NCBI RefSeq assembly: GCF_001269925.1
Contig: NZ_LHVO01000002.1
Location: 547,680 to 611,679, forward strand
Length of the DNA: 64,000 nucleotides
Direction: 5' to 3'
DNA from: Pseudomonas sp. MIACH
GTDB lineage: Bacteria; Pseudomonadota; Gammaproteobacteria; Pseudomonadales; Pseudomonadaceae
The translations under genes and the position numbers were made by a program. Shown here piece after piece: positions 23,739 to 31,518 of the stretch (its first letter is position 1; each line of letters begins with the position of its first letter). A model generated the notes under the pieces. That model did no database searches. It worked only from the letters and a program-made list of their open reading frames with translations, and was not told where the DNA came from.

Positions 23739-24803
23739 ATGGCACTTATCAGCATGCGTCAAATGCTGGACCACGCAGCCGAGTTCGGCTACGGCGTCCC
23801 AGCCTTTAACGTCAACAACCTTGAGCAGATGCGCGCCATCATGGAAGCCGCTGACAAGACCGACTCCCCAGTGATCGTCCAGGCTTCGGCCGGTGCCCGC
23901 AAATACGCCGGTGCTCCTTTCCTGCGTCACCTGATCCTCGCAGCGATCGAAGAATTCCCACACATCCCGGTGTGCATGCACCAGGACCACGGCACCAGCC
24001 CTGACGTGTGCCAGCGCTCCATCCAACTGGGTTTCAGCTCGGTGATGATGGACGGCTCCCTCGGCGAAGACGGCAAGACCCCGACCGACTACGAGTACAA
24101 CGTACGCGTAACCCAACAAACCGTGGCCATGGCCCACGCCTGCGGCGTCTCGGTTGAAGGCGAACTGGGTTGCCTGGGTTCCCTGGAAACCGGCATGGCC
24201 GGTGAAGAAGACGGCATCGGCGCCGAAGGCGTGCTGGATCACAGCCAGATGCTGACCGACCCGGAAGAAGCTGCCGACTTCGTCAAGAAGACCCAAGTGG
24301 ACGCCCTGGCGATCGCCATCGGCACCAGCCACGGCGCCTACAAGTTCACCAAGCCACCGACCGGCGACGTACTGGCCATCGACCGCATCAAGGAAATCCA
24401 CAAGCGCATCCCTAACACCCACCTGGTGATGCACGGTTCTTCCTCGGTACCGCAAGAGTGGCTGGCGATCATCAACCAGTACGGCGGCGACATCAAAGAA
24501 ACCTACGGCGTACCGGTTGAAGAAATCGTCGAAGGCATCAAGTACGGCGTGCGTAAGGTCAACATCGACACCGACCTGCGCCTGGCGTCCACCGGCGCGA
24601 TGCGTCGCCTGATGGCCACCAACCCGAGCGAATTCGACCCACGTAAATTCTTCGGCGCCACCGTGACCGCGATGCGTGATGTGTGTATCGCTCGCTACGA
24701 AGCCTTCGGCACCGCCGGTAATGCGTCGAAGATCAAGCCGGTTTCGTTGGAAGCGATGTACCAGCGATATTTGAAAGGTGAGTTGAACGCTAAGGTGAAC
24801 TGA
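23739..24803 (+). CDS. fba: Fructose-1,6-bisphosphate aldolase, class II
   Basis: 354 residues, Calvin-type subgroup length. Metal-binding and catalytic motifs are visible: [12 protein letters not shown] with the catalytic Asp-His, [12 protein letters not shown] with a Glu ligand, GTSHGAYKF and MHGSSSVP with zinc histidines, and [11 protein letters not shown] for phosphate binding. It condenses glyceraldehyde-3-phosphate and dihydroxyacetone phosphate, mostly for gluconeogenesis in pseudomonads. GGGAGAGA precedes the ATG. A 274-base gap upstream holds a REP pair and a possible own promoter. Confidence 0.97.
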   Translation: MALISMRQMLDHAAEFGYGVPAFNVNNLEQMRAIMEAADKTDSPVIVQASAGARKYAGAPFLRHLILAAIEEFPHIPVCMHQDHGTSPDVCQRSIQLGFSSVMMDGSLGEDGKTPTDYEYNVRVTQQTVAMAHACGVSVEGELGCLGSLETGMAGEEDGIGAEGVLDHSQMLTDPEEAADFVKKTQVDALAIAIGTSHGAYKFTKPPTGDVLAIDRIKEIHKRIPNTHLVMHGSSSVPQEWLAIINQYGGDIKETYGVPVEEIVEGIKYGVRKVNIDTDLRLASTGAMRRLMATNPSEFDPRKFFGATVTAMRDVCIARYEAFGTAGNASKIKPVSLEAMYQRYLKGELNAKVN

Positions 24804-24815
24804 GCCTCAGGCGTT

Positions 24816-24849
24816 TAAAAAGAAGCCCGCAGCGATGCGGGCTTTTTTG
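24816..24849 (+). terminator. Intrinsic terminator of fba
   Basis: AGCCCGCA, a GCGA loop, TGCGGGCT and a run of T follow the fba stop codon. An A run on the left would allow function for the converging gene at 24864 as well. Confidence 0.9.
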
Positions 24850-24863
24850 TTTATGGAATTTGA

Positions 24864-25157
24864 TCAGGCGACGGTGGAGCTGTCGAAACCCCGGTGTTCA
24901 ATCACCCGGAATACATCGCTCACGTCCTGGACGAGAATACGTGCGGTATTGGCCACGTTATTCAGATCACGCTCGGCGAAGTCCGGCAGGCTGGAGCAGG
25001 CGATCAGGTTGAGGTGTTCAAGGGCGGTGTTGAGGCGTTCACGCAGGCAGGCGTGAAGGTCGAGCAGTGGGGCGTTGCTGTCGATCAGGAGCACGGGGTA
25101 ATCGGTGGCGGTTTCCGTGCAAGGGGTGAAGCGGCGGGGTGGTAGTTGATCGTTCAT
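24864..25157 (-). CDS. Short Pseudomonas-type protein of unknown function (DUF3077/DUF6124-like)
   Basis: 97 residues, cytosolic: MNDQLPPRRFTPCTETATDY, a helical middle (APLLDLHACLRERLNTALEHL) and a second helix ending VFRVIEHRG. Size and layout, a polar N-terminus and then helices that might pack as a dimer, recall short DUF3077/DUF6124 proteins frequent in pseudomonads; the exact family is uncertain. GAGG is 11 bases before the ATG and can be hidden by pairing with an upstream segment (see the leader entry). No partner gene adjoins it. Confidence 0.7.
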   Translation of the reverse strand: MNDQLPPRRFTPCTETATDYPVLLIDSNAPLLDLHACLRERLNTALEHLNLIACSSLPDFAERDLNNVANTARILVQDVSDVFRVIEHRGFDSSTVA

Positions 25158-25335
25158 GGCAAATATTCCTCGTATCTAAAAAGGACTACCGCTGTTCGCT
25201 GCGAAACGAAAGGGTGGTAGCTGTGTGCGGGTTCGCAGACCGAGGATACGAGGAACCCGGCAGACCCGAAGGTCTCCCACACACAGCCACCATAAAGTGA
25301 ACGCCGGACGCAGAAGCGCTCGTCGTTGCATTCAT
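25158..25335 (-). promoter_or_regulatory. Structured mRNA leader that can sequester the ribosome binding site
   Basis: The leader holds several strong inverted repeats on the minus strand. GATACGAGGAA at 25166-25176, which contains the ribosome binding site of the 24864-25157 gene, is perfectly complementary over 11 bases to TTCCTCGTATC at 25245-25255. An alternative fold encloses that second segment in a hairpin closed by GGGTTC/GAACCC, beside AGACC-TTCG-GGTCT. Longer arms near 25214-25227 and 25277-25291 (GGTGG..CTGTGTG with CACACAG-CCACC) can close the whole. The mutually exclusive folds suggest a translational switch; the signal is unknown. Confidence 0.65.
25186..25335 (-). CDS. Possible leader peptide ORF within the structured leader
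   Basis: A 49-codon frame, MNATTSASASGVHFMVAV at its start, ends at 25186, about ten bases before the ribosome binding site of the downstream gene. It runs through the pairing segments, so ribosomes reading it would open the structure. It has only a weak ribosome site and no recognisable family. It may equally be a by-product of the structured RNA. Confidence 0.25.
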   Translation of the reverse strand: MNATTSASASGVHFMVAVCGRPSGLPGSSYPRSANPHTATTLSFRSEQR

Positions 25336-25365
25336 GATGCTTGGTTGCACACGTATCGTTAGGGC

Positions 25366-25726
25366 TGCGAAACCCCATCGCCGATCAATACCAGCGACGG
25401 GGCGAACTATAAGCGGCGAGTAGGCTTGCTGCAACGGCCGCGTAGGACGAGCACCGAATCCTCAGCCTGCACAGAACAAGGGAGAGGGCAGCCCTAATAC
25501 CGATCAGTTAAGCGTACTTGCCTTCTGTAGGAGCGAGCTTGCTCGCGAAAAACGTCAACGGTAACGCGTGCATCCTGGATAAATGCGGTGCCTGTGAGTT
25601 CTTCGCGAGCAAGCTCGCTCCTACAGAGGGCGGTGGTGGGTTTAAGTGCTTGGATTTAGCAGGGAATCAGCCTTGCACTCATCAGACAATGCCTACTCGA
25701 AATGAGGCCAATCCATTCACTCGTGA
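25366..25726. repeat. Long direct repeat, copy 1 (contains a REP pair)
   Basis: This ~360-base block recurs in nearly identical form at 26524-26827. Shared segments include AATACCAGCGACGGGGCGAA, GATCAGTTAAGCGTACTTGC, a whole REP pair (25527-25624) and CCTACTCGAAATGAGGC. Copy 1 holds about 60 extra bases (25430-25490) absent from copy 2. The two copies bracket the AT-rich gene at 25924-26487. The copy lies in the 766-base gap upstream of that gene, whose remainder is the structured leader and an AT-rich promoter region. Confidence 0.9.
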
Positions 25727-25923
25727 CCATAAGCGCTATCGAACTTTTGTTATCAAGTGCTTTATTGGGTATAAATTTAATTTCGAAACCCTCTAAAAAA
25801 CTGTCAGTTATAACAGGTGTTTTTGGGGAGGGTGTTTTCTATTATAGGTGCGGCAATTGATTTGCGGTTTTTGAAGTGTCCCATGTTTTCAAATTATAAT
25901 TTTTATTTTCATGGAGGTATTTT

Positions 25924-26487
25924 ATGAGCTCTTCTGATGTCGAACAATCATTTACCGGCCGATTGAAGTATATGTATGCCAGTGACTCAAAGAGGGCGGC
26001 GGTTACTTTCAAAACGTTGGTGGCGACCAGTAATCCCGATGGTTCGAATTCACTTGCTCAACCGAAGATTAGTGAGTATTTGTGTGCTAATACGTTTGAG
26101 AGTGAAGGTGCGCTTCTCTATTTTCGCTGTGTTGAAGGGGCCTATGTCATTTATAGTCGCGATCAAAATCAGCAGTATGGAAAATGCATAGGTTTATATA
26201 AAAAATACCTTTGTGTCGGGGACACTACAAGTAATTTTGATATTGCGACTTATGATGAATCCTATAAAAATCAAGTTAAATTTGATTTGACGAAGGTTGA
26301 TGCTGGTGTGAGCACTGTAAAAATCAGCTTGAACTCTTTAAGTGAAGGAATAGTGGGGGTGTATGAGCAGGTTGATGTTGCAGGCTGTTGGTGGGGGTAT
26401 TTATATGCCCAAGGTCGCAGAGGGGGCGTGGGGTTTGAATTGACCATCGTTGAGCGGAATGTCGACTGGGTATCGAAATCGCAGTGA
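25924..26487 (+). CDS. AT-rich orphan gene of unknown function between direct repeats
   Basis: 187 residues with no signal peptide, membrane helix or recognised domain. The sequence is rich in Tyr, Ser, Val and Lys with alternating hydrophobic stretches suggesting a beta-rich fold (ALLYFRCVEGAYVIYSRDQ; VAGCWWGYLYAQGRRG). GGAGG seven bases before the ATG is a strong ribosome site. Codon use is AT-rich, clearly unlike the flanking genes. Together with the flanking 300-360 bp direct repeats this points to recent acquisition. Function unknown; a toxin, lectin or surface-associated role cannot be separated from sequence alone. Confidence 0.75.
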   Translation: MSSSDVEQSFTGRLKYMYASDSKRAAVTFKTLVATSNPDGSNSLAQPKISEYLCANTFESEGALLYFRCVEGAYVIYSRDQNQQYGKCIGLYKKYLCVGDTTSNFDIATYDESYKNQVKFDLTKVDAGVSTVKISLNSLSEGIVGVYEQVDVAGCWWGYLYAQGRRGGVGFELTIVERNVDWVSKSQ

Positions 26488-26523
26488 TCGATTGTCTGTT
26501 GAGTGAGTAGGGCGTTCGTTCTG

Positions 26524-26827
26524 GCAGCAAACCCTTTCGCCAGTCAATACCAGCGACGGGGCGAACTATAAGAAGCGGCGAGTAGGCTTGCCCTATTGCC
26601 GATCAGTTAAGCGTACTTGCCTTCTTCTGTAGGAGCGAGCTTGCTCGCGAAAAACGTCAACGGTAACGCGTGCATCCTGGATAAATGCGGTGCCTGTGAG
26701 TTCTTCGCGAGCAAGCTCGCTCCTACAGAGGGCGGTGGTGGTTTAAGTGCTTGGATTTACCAGGGAATCAGCCTTGCACTCATCCGACAATGCCTACTCG
26801 AAATGAGGCTAATCCATTCACTCGTGA
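26524..26827. repeat. Long direct repeat, copy 2 (contains a REP pair)
   Basis: Second copy of the 25366-25726 block, same orientation, with its own REP pair (26629-26726) including the same spacer. It ends inside the last codons of the alginate lyase gene (stop at 26818): the shared CACTCGTGA supplies the lyase stop codon and last codons. Copy 1 carries those bases as well, showing that the repeat originated next to the lyase. It fills the 330-base gap between the AT-rich gene and the lyase. Confidence 0.9.
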
Positions 26828-27483
26828 TCAATATCCAACTTCGCAAACGTCACCTTTGCGCCTTCCTTGCTATTCCCGCTGTTGTCCTGCACATAAGCGC
26901 CCGCCTTGAAGTACAGCGGCTTGGCCGCCCACGCCGCACCGATGCGCTCGTTCCACTCACTGTCGGCGGCGTACACGCTGAGCAGGCCGGCCTTGTTGAG
27001 GTTGATCACGTAGGTGAAGCTCTTCTCCAGCGGCACATTGGACGCGACGATGATCACGCGGCTTTCATCTTCATCCGGGCGCATGCGCACTTTGGCGACG
27101 ATGTTGCCGGTCTGGGTCTTTTCCTTGAACTGGTATTCGAGCTTGATCAGCGGTTTCTGGCTGTCATAGGCGTGGATCTGGCCGATGACGATTTTGCCGC
27201 TGGAGGGCACCTGGTTGACGGCCAGGGTGGCGCGCAGGAAGTTGTCGGCTTCAGGGTAGGTCCAGTTGCGCAGGCGGCCGTCGGCGTAGGTTTCGCGCAG
27301 TTCGCTGCGCGGGTACACGGCGTTTTCGGTACGGGTGCCGGTGACGGGTGTCCAGAATTGCACGTTGCTGCCTTCGGCCTGGAAGTATTGGTCATTGAAG
27401 CCGCTGAGCAGCTTTGGCGTGTCGATGGTCGCGGGGGGCGAGCCGACCGGAATGCTCAGGTTCCAAGTAGAGAGGTCGATCAT
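26818..27483 (-). CDS. Alginate lyase, polysaccharide lyase family 7
   Basis: 221 residues, a single PL7 beta-jelly-roll. The three diagnostic motifs are intact: RSELR (residues 59-63), QIH (102-104) with the catalytic His, and YFKAGAY (191-197) with the catalytic Tyr. It cleaves the uronate backbone of alginate by beta-elimination. QIH rather than QVH is usually linked with poly-guluronate or mixed specificity, which is only a hint. No signal peptide is visible, so export is unclear, as with other short pseudomonad PL7 proteins. Its last codons lie in the long direct repeat. Confidence 0.92.
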   Translation of the reverse strand: MIDLSTWNLSIPVGSPPATIDTPKLLSGFNDQYFQAEGSNVQFWTPVTGTRTENAVYPRSELRETYADGRLRNWTYPEADNFLRATLAVNQVPSSGKIVIGQIHAYDSQKPLIKLEYQFKEKTQTGNIVAKVRMRPDEDESRVIIVASNVPLEKSFTYVINLNKAGLLSVYAADSEWNERIGAAWAAKPLYFKAGAYVQDNSGNSKEGAKVTFAKLDIDHE

Positions 27484-27792
27484 GGCATTGGCCTTTTACA
27501 GGGGGGTGAAGGCTTTGGCCCGGGGGCCTGACAGGTTCTTTATAGGCGGTGGTCGGCCAGTTGTTAAACGTTTGCTGGCAATTTATTGGCGCCAAGGGAA
27601 TGCCAAAAAGCCATGTTTCCCATGAACCGTGGGCTGTAGAGGTTGACCGTTAGTCGGCTGACTGAACTTTGGCGCAATGATGGCATCCACGTCACTTCTG
27701 ATTTTCAGGATCCAGGGCTAGAGTGAGGCCTCAATGTTTGTCCGGGTTTTCTCTCAGAAGTGACCGGAGTAGACCCAAGGAAGAGACCCAGC
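27484..27792. other. Divergent intergenic region, no gene seen
   Basis: 309 bases between the lyase and the GGDEF-EAL gene. No ORF is supported. GAACTT at 27664-27669 with TCCAC 16 bases on resembles the AlgU (sigma-22) -35 and, weakly, -10 elements, which would suit envelope-stress control of the downstream regulator; this is a guess. Confidence 0.35.
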
Positions 27793-29898
27793 ATGGAATG
27801 CGCTCCACCTCATGGCGATGGCAGTTCGGTTCTTCTGGTGGTCGATGACTACCCAGAAAATCTGATCAGCATGCGTGCGCTTCTGCAACGTGATGATTGG
27901 CAGGTGGTGACCGCCGCGTCCGGGGTGGAAGCCCTGGAGTTGCTGCTGCAGCATGACGTCGACCTGGTGCTGCTGGATGTGATGATGCCCGGCATGGACG
28001 GCTTCGAAGTCGCCCGCTTGATGCGCGGCAGCCACCGAACGCGCATGACCCCGATCATCTTTCTGAGTGCCAACGCCCAGTCGCCCGCCGCGGTGCTGGA
28101 AGGCTACGCCAGCGGCGCCATCGACTACCTGTTCAAACCCTTCGACCCGCACATTCTCAAGCCCAAGGTCCAGGCGTTGCTGGAGCACCAGCGCAACCGC
28201 CGGGCCTTGCAGCGCCTGAGCCATGATCTGGAATCCGCCCGGGCGTTCAACGCGTCGGTGTTGGATAACGCCGCCGAGGGCATCCTGGTGGTGAGTGAGG
28301 AGGGGGTGATCGAATACGCCAATCCGGCGATTTCACGTCTGCTCAATGCCACGATCCAGGAACTGCAAGGCCAGGAGTTCCTGAATTTCCTGCAAAAGCC
28401 CCATGTACCCACCTGGCTGGAATCGCAGATGTACGCCGGCTACTGCCGCGGTGAAACCTGGCGTTTGCACGACGCGCTCCTGCGCACCGGCCGTGGTCAG
28501 CAAGTGCCGGTGGCATTGTCCTGCGCGCCGCTGCCTGCTGAGCAGAAGGCCATGGTGGTGACGGTGCTGGATATGTCCGAAGTGCGCCACCTGCATCAAC
28601 AATTGGAGTTCCAGGCCGTGACCGATCCGCTGACCGGGCTGCTGAACCGGCGCGGTTTTTACCAGGCGGTGGAGAACACCTTATTGCGCGGCGAGCGGAC
28701 AGAGCTGTCCCTGGTGTTGCTGTACCTGGACCTGGACGGCTTCAAGCGGGTCAACGATTCCCTCGGCCATGATGCCGGCGACCGTGTACTGCGCTGGGTC
28801 TCTGAGCAATTGCAGGGCTGTCTGCGCTCCTACGACATTATCGGCCGCATGGGCGGCGATGAATTCACGGCGTTGCTGGAACTTGAGTTCCCGGAGCAGG
28901 CGGCAAAAGTTTCGGAAAAACTGATCGAACGGGTCTCGGCGTGCCAGCAGGTCGACGGTTTGGACGTGATGCTCGGCGTCAGTATCGGCATTGCTACCTT
29001 TCCCGACTGTGGCTCGGATTTGAACGGTTTGTTGCGTGCGGCCGACATCGCCATGTACGAAGCCAAGCGCGCGGGCCGTCAGCAGTATCGCTATTACGAC
29101 CAGGAAATGAACGGGCGCGCCCGCTCGCGGCTGATGCTCGAAGACAGCGTGCGCACGGCGATTCAAAACAAGGATTTCACCCTGGTCTATCAGCCTCAGG
29201 TCTCGCTGGTGGATGGGCGTTTGCGCGGCGTTGAGGTGTTGTTGCGCTGGCAACACCCCAGTGTCGGCGATGTGCCGCCGGGGCTGTTTTTGCCGTTGCT
29301 GGAAGAGGCGCGGCTGATCAGCCAACTGAGCGCGTGGATTTACCAGCAGGTCGCCGCCCAGCGCCAGGCATGGCAAGCCACGTTCGACGATGAATTGGTG
29401 CTGAGCGTGAGCCTCAGCAGCAGCCAGTTCAATATGCCTAACCTGGCCAATCAGTTGCAGCAGATGCTGGAGCGACATGGGCTGCAGGGGCGCCAGTTGG
29501 AGGTGGAAATCGGCGAGGACTGCCTGATGAGTAACCTGGAAGAGGCTGCCAAGCAGCTCAAGTTGCTGCGCCGCATCGGGGTGCGTATCGCCCTGGATGA
29601 CTTTGGTTCGGGGCAGTGTTCCCTGGCGCATCTGCGCGACCTGGCGTTCGATACGCTCAAGCTTGACCCGCAATTGGTCGCGCGACTGCCGGGCTCGGCA
29701 AGGGATGCGGCGTTGGCGCGCAGCATTATCGAGCTGTGCGGGCATTTTGAGGTGGTCGTGGTGGCCGAAGGTGTAGAGACCCAGGAACAGGCCCAGTGGC
29801 TCAAGGCTCAGGGTTGTGCGTTTATCCAGGGACCATGGGCGGCGCAGCCGTTGATGGCTGAAGAAGTGGTCGACTGGTCACGCGCCCGCGTGCGCTGA
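27793..29898 (+). CDS. Response regulator with REC-PAS-GGDEF-EAL domains (c-di-GMP turnover)
   Basis: 701 residues. REC domain (12-130) with phospho-acceptor Asp62 in LVLLDVMMPGMDG and Lys115; PAS (about 150-265); GGDEF (275-435) with intact GGDEF at 354-358 and an RxxD inhibitory site RSYD at 345-348; EAL domain (450-700). In the EAL domain the signature is EVLLRW (Glu481), the DDFGSG and AEGVET motifs are intact, but the metal-binding Asn of the NLS motif is Ser540. Diguanylate cyclase activity is expected, phosphodiesterase activity may be weakened. No sensor kinase adjoins. The start at 27793 follows AAGGAAGAG; an in-frame GTG at 27760 is less likely. Confidence 0.93.
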   Translation: MECAPPHGDGSSVLLVVDDYPENLISMRALLQRDDWQVVTAASGVEALELLLQHDVDLVLLDVMMPGMDGFEVARLMRGSHRTRMTPIIFLSANAQSPAAVLEGYASGAIDYLFKPFDPHILKPKVQALLEHQRNRRALQRLSHDLESARAFNASVLDNAAEGILVVSEEGVIEYANPAISRLLNATIQELQGQEFLNFLQKPHVPTWLESQMYAGYCRGETWRLHDALLRTGRGQQVPVALSCAPLPAEQKAMVVTVLDMSEVRHLHQQLEFQAVTDPLTGLLNRRGFYQAVENTLLRGERTELSLVLLYLDLDGFKRVNDSLGHDAGDRVLRWVSEQLQGCLRSYDIIGRMGGDEFTALLELEFPEQAAKVSEKLIERVSACQQVDGLDVMLGVSIGIATFPDCGSDLNGLLRAADIAMYEAKRAGRQQYRYYDQEMNGRARSRLMLEDSVRTAIQNKDFTLVYQPQVSLVDGRLRGVEVLLRWQHPSVGDVPPGLFLPLLEEARLISQLSAWIYQQVAAQRQAWQATFDDELVLSVSLSSSQFNMPNLANQLQQMLERHGLQGRQLEVEIGEDCLMSNLEEAAKQLKLLRRIGVRIALDDFGSGQCSLAHLRDLAFDTLKLDPQLVARLPGSARDAALARSIIELCGHFEVVVVAEGVETQEQAQWLKAQGCAFIQGPWAAQPLMAEEVVDWSRARVR

Positions 29899-29941
29899 AT
29901 TCGCTACACTGGCGCCCATCCGAATCCTGTTGCAGACCCCA

Positions 29942-30442
29942 ATGACCGCGCTGAAATACCTCCAGGCCTACCCCGCAGCCCTCCAGGAGCAAGTCCGCCA
30001 ACTGATCGCCAAGGACCAGTTGGGCGCCTACTTGGAGCAGCGTTACCCCGATCGCCACGGGGTGCAGAGCGACAAAGCCCTGTACGCCTATGCCCAGGCC
30101 TTGAAGCAGGAACACCTGCGCAACGCGCCGGCCATCGACAAAGTGCTGTTCGATAACCGCCTGGACCTGACCCACCGCGCCCTTGGCCTGCACACCACGA
30201 TCTCGCGGGTGCAGGGCGGCAACCTCAAATCCAAGAAAGAGATCCGCATTGCCTCGCTGTTCAAAGAGGCCGCGCCGCAATTCCTGCGCATGATCGTGGT
30301 TCACGAGCTGGCGCATTTCAAGGAATCGGACCACAACAAGGCGTTCTACAAACTCTGCGACTACATGATGCCCGGCTACCACCAGGTGGAATTCGACCTG
30401 CGGGTGTACCTCACGTATCGCGACCTGCAGGGCAAACCCTGA
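29942..30442 (+). CDS. YgjP-like (DUF45) metallopeptidase-domain protein
   Basis: 166 residues ending in a zinc-peptidase-like motif: VVHELAHFKESDHNKAFYKLC, the HExxH with a downstream His typical of the YgjP/DUF45 group. Its substrate is unknown; a nucleic-acid or peptide target has been proposed for relatives. The ATG at 29942 is preferred over a TTG at 29930. A wHTH gene follows 19 bases downstream, so both may be one transcript. Confidence 0.82.
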   Translation: MTALKYLQAYPAALQEQVRQLIAKDQLGAYLEQRYPDRHGVQSDKALYAYAQALKQEHLRNAPAIDKVLFDNRLDLTHRALGLHTTISRVQGGNLKSKKEIRIASLFKEAAPQFLRMIVVHELAHFKESDHNKAFYKLCDYMMPGYHQVEFDLRVYLTYRDLQGKP

Positions 30443-30461
30443 CCGCACAAGGCGACTGACC

Positions 30462-30758
30462 ATGGATGTGAGCAAGACCAAAAGCAGCTTCTACCGCCGC
30501 CTGTACGTGGCGTACCTGATCGACAGTGGGCTGGCCAGCAGCGTCCCGGCGCTGACCGACGTCACCGGCATGCCCCGGCGCACCGCGCAGGACACGATTG
30601 CGGCGCTGGCCGACCTGGATATCGTGTGTGAGTTCGAGCAGGAAGATGGGGCCCGCAACCATGCCGGGCACTATCGGATTCGCGATTGGGGCGCGATTGA
30701 TCGGGGGTGGATCGAGGTGAATCTCAGCCAGATCAAGCGGGTTCTGGATTACCCCTGA
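30462..30758 (+). CDS. Small winged helix-turn-helix protein
   Basis: 98 residues. The central SSVPALTDVTGMPRRTAQD followed by TIAALADLDIVCEFEQ fits a helix-turn-helix with recognition helix and a wing. No ligand domain. It lies right behind the YgjP-type gene. Target genes are unknown; a DNA-binding role is inferred from the fold pattern only. Confidence 0.68.
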   Translation: MDVSKTKSSFYRRLYVAYLIDSGLASSVPALTDVTGMPRRTAQDTIAALADLDIVCEFEQEDGARNHAGHYRIRDWGAIDRGWIEVNLSQIKRVLDYP

Positions 30759-30780
30759 GTTCAGCGGTGGCTGGGCCGAC

Positions 30781-30860
30781 GCTATCGGGAGCAAGCCCCC
30801 TCCCACATGTTGACTGTGTTCACAAATCAAAACTGTGGGAGGGGGCTTGCTCCCGATAGC
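30781..30860. repeat. REP pair (TGTGGGAGGGGGC type)
   Basis: GCTATCGGGAGCAAGCCCCC at 30781 and the inverse ending CTCCCGATAGC at 30860 surround a short spacer. It lies between two converging genes and may serve as terminator. Confidence 0.85.
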
Positions 30861-30864
30861 GTCC

Positions 30865-31317
30865 TCAAGCGCGCCGCATCCCTATATGTGGAATGTCATC
30901 CTCCAGGTATTCCTCACCCGCCACCACAAACCCATACCGCCCGTAATACCCCTGCAAATGTGCCTGGGCTGACAGGAAGATCGGCGTCTCAGGCCAGATC
31001 TCGTCAATCTGCCTGAGGGTTTCTTCCATCATCTGGTGACCAAGCCCGGTACCCCGTGCAACCGGCGCTACGATCACGCGGCCGATCACCACATCGCCGC
31101 CCTGGGACTCCGGGTCCAGCAGGCGCAGGTAGGCCACCAGCTCATCGTCTTTCCAGGCCATCAGGTGGTGGGTATCGCCCTCCAGGTCCTGCCCGTCGAT
31201 GTCCTGGTAGATGCACTTCTGTTCGACAACGAAGACCTCGCCGCGCAAGCGCAAAATGGCGTACAGCTGCTCCTTGCCCAGGTCAGTGTGATGCTTGCAG
31301 ACCCAATCGACTGTCAT
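30865..31317 (-). CDS. GNAT acetyltransferase, ElaA family
   Basis: 150 residues of one GNAT domain. ElaA-type hallmarks: LYAILRLRGEVFVVEQ near the N-terminus, YQDIDGQDLEGDTHHL, the acetyl-CoA loop VAPVARGTGLGHQMM, and the C-terminal AQAHLQGYYGRYGFV. Members transfer acetyl groups to small molecules or proteins; the substrate is not known. Confidence 0.9.
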   Translation of the reverse strand: MTVDWVCKHHTDLGKEQLYAILRLRGEVFVVEQKCIYQDIDGQDLEGDTHHLMAWKDDELVAYLRLLDPESQGGDVVIGRVIVAPVARGTGLGHQMMEETLRQIDEIWPETPIFLSAQAHLQGYYGRYGFVVAGEEYLEDDIPHIGMRRA

Positions 31318-31518
31318 GGTGTGATCTCACGTAAATGTCTGTTCTGGATAGTAAGCGCGGCGAGCAGCGGTGTCTAAATCAACTATTTTTGTGAGTGAAA
31401 TCAATTTGCCATCATTGAGTGCGTTCGCCGCCCGTTACTTTGTGTAATCTGAGCTAATGTTAGAACCTCAGGCGCTGCCTGAGCTAAGGCCACCGCCTGC
31501 CCGCCAAGGACTTTGAGC

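Noticed and set aside
25518..25796. 92-codon frame reading through the first REP pair
   Set aside because: Its first two thirds is translated REP sequence that recurs in other copies; frame is a product of the repeat.
25527..26726. Repeated palindromes taken as a possible CRISPR array
   Set aside because: Only two REP pairs inside a duplicated block; no regular spacers and no cas genes.
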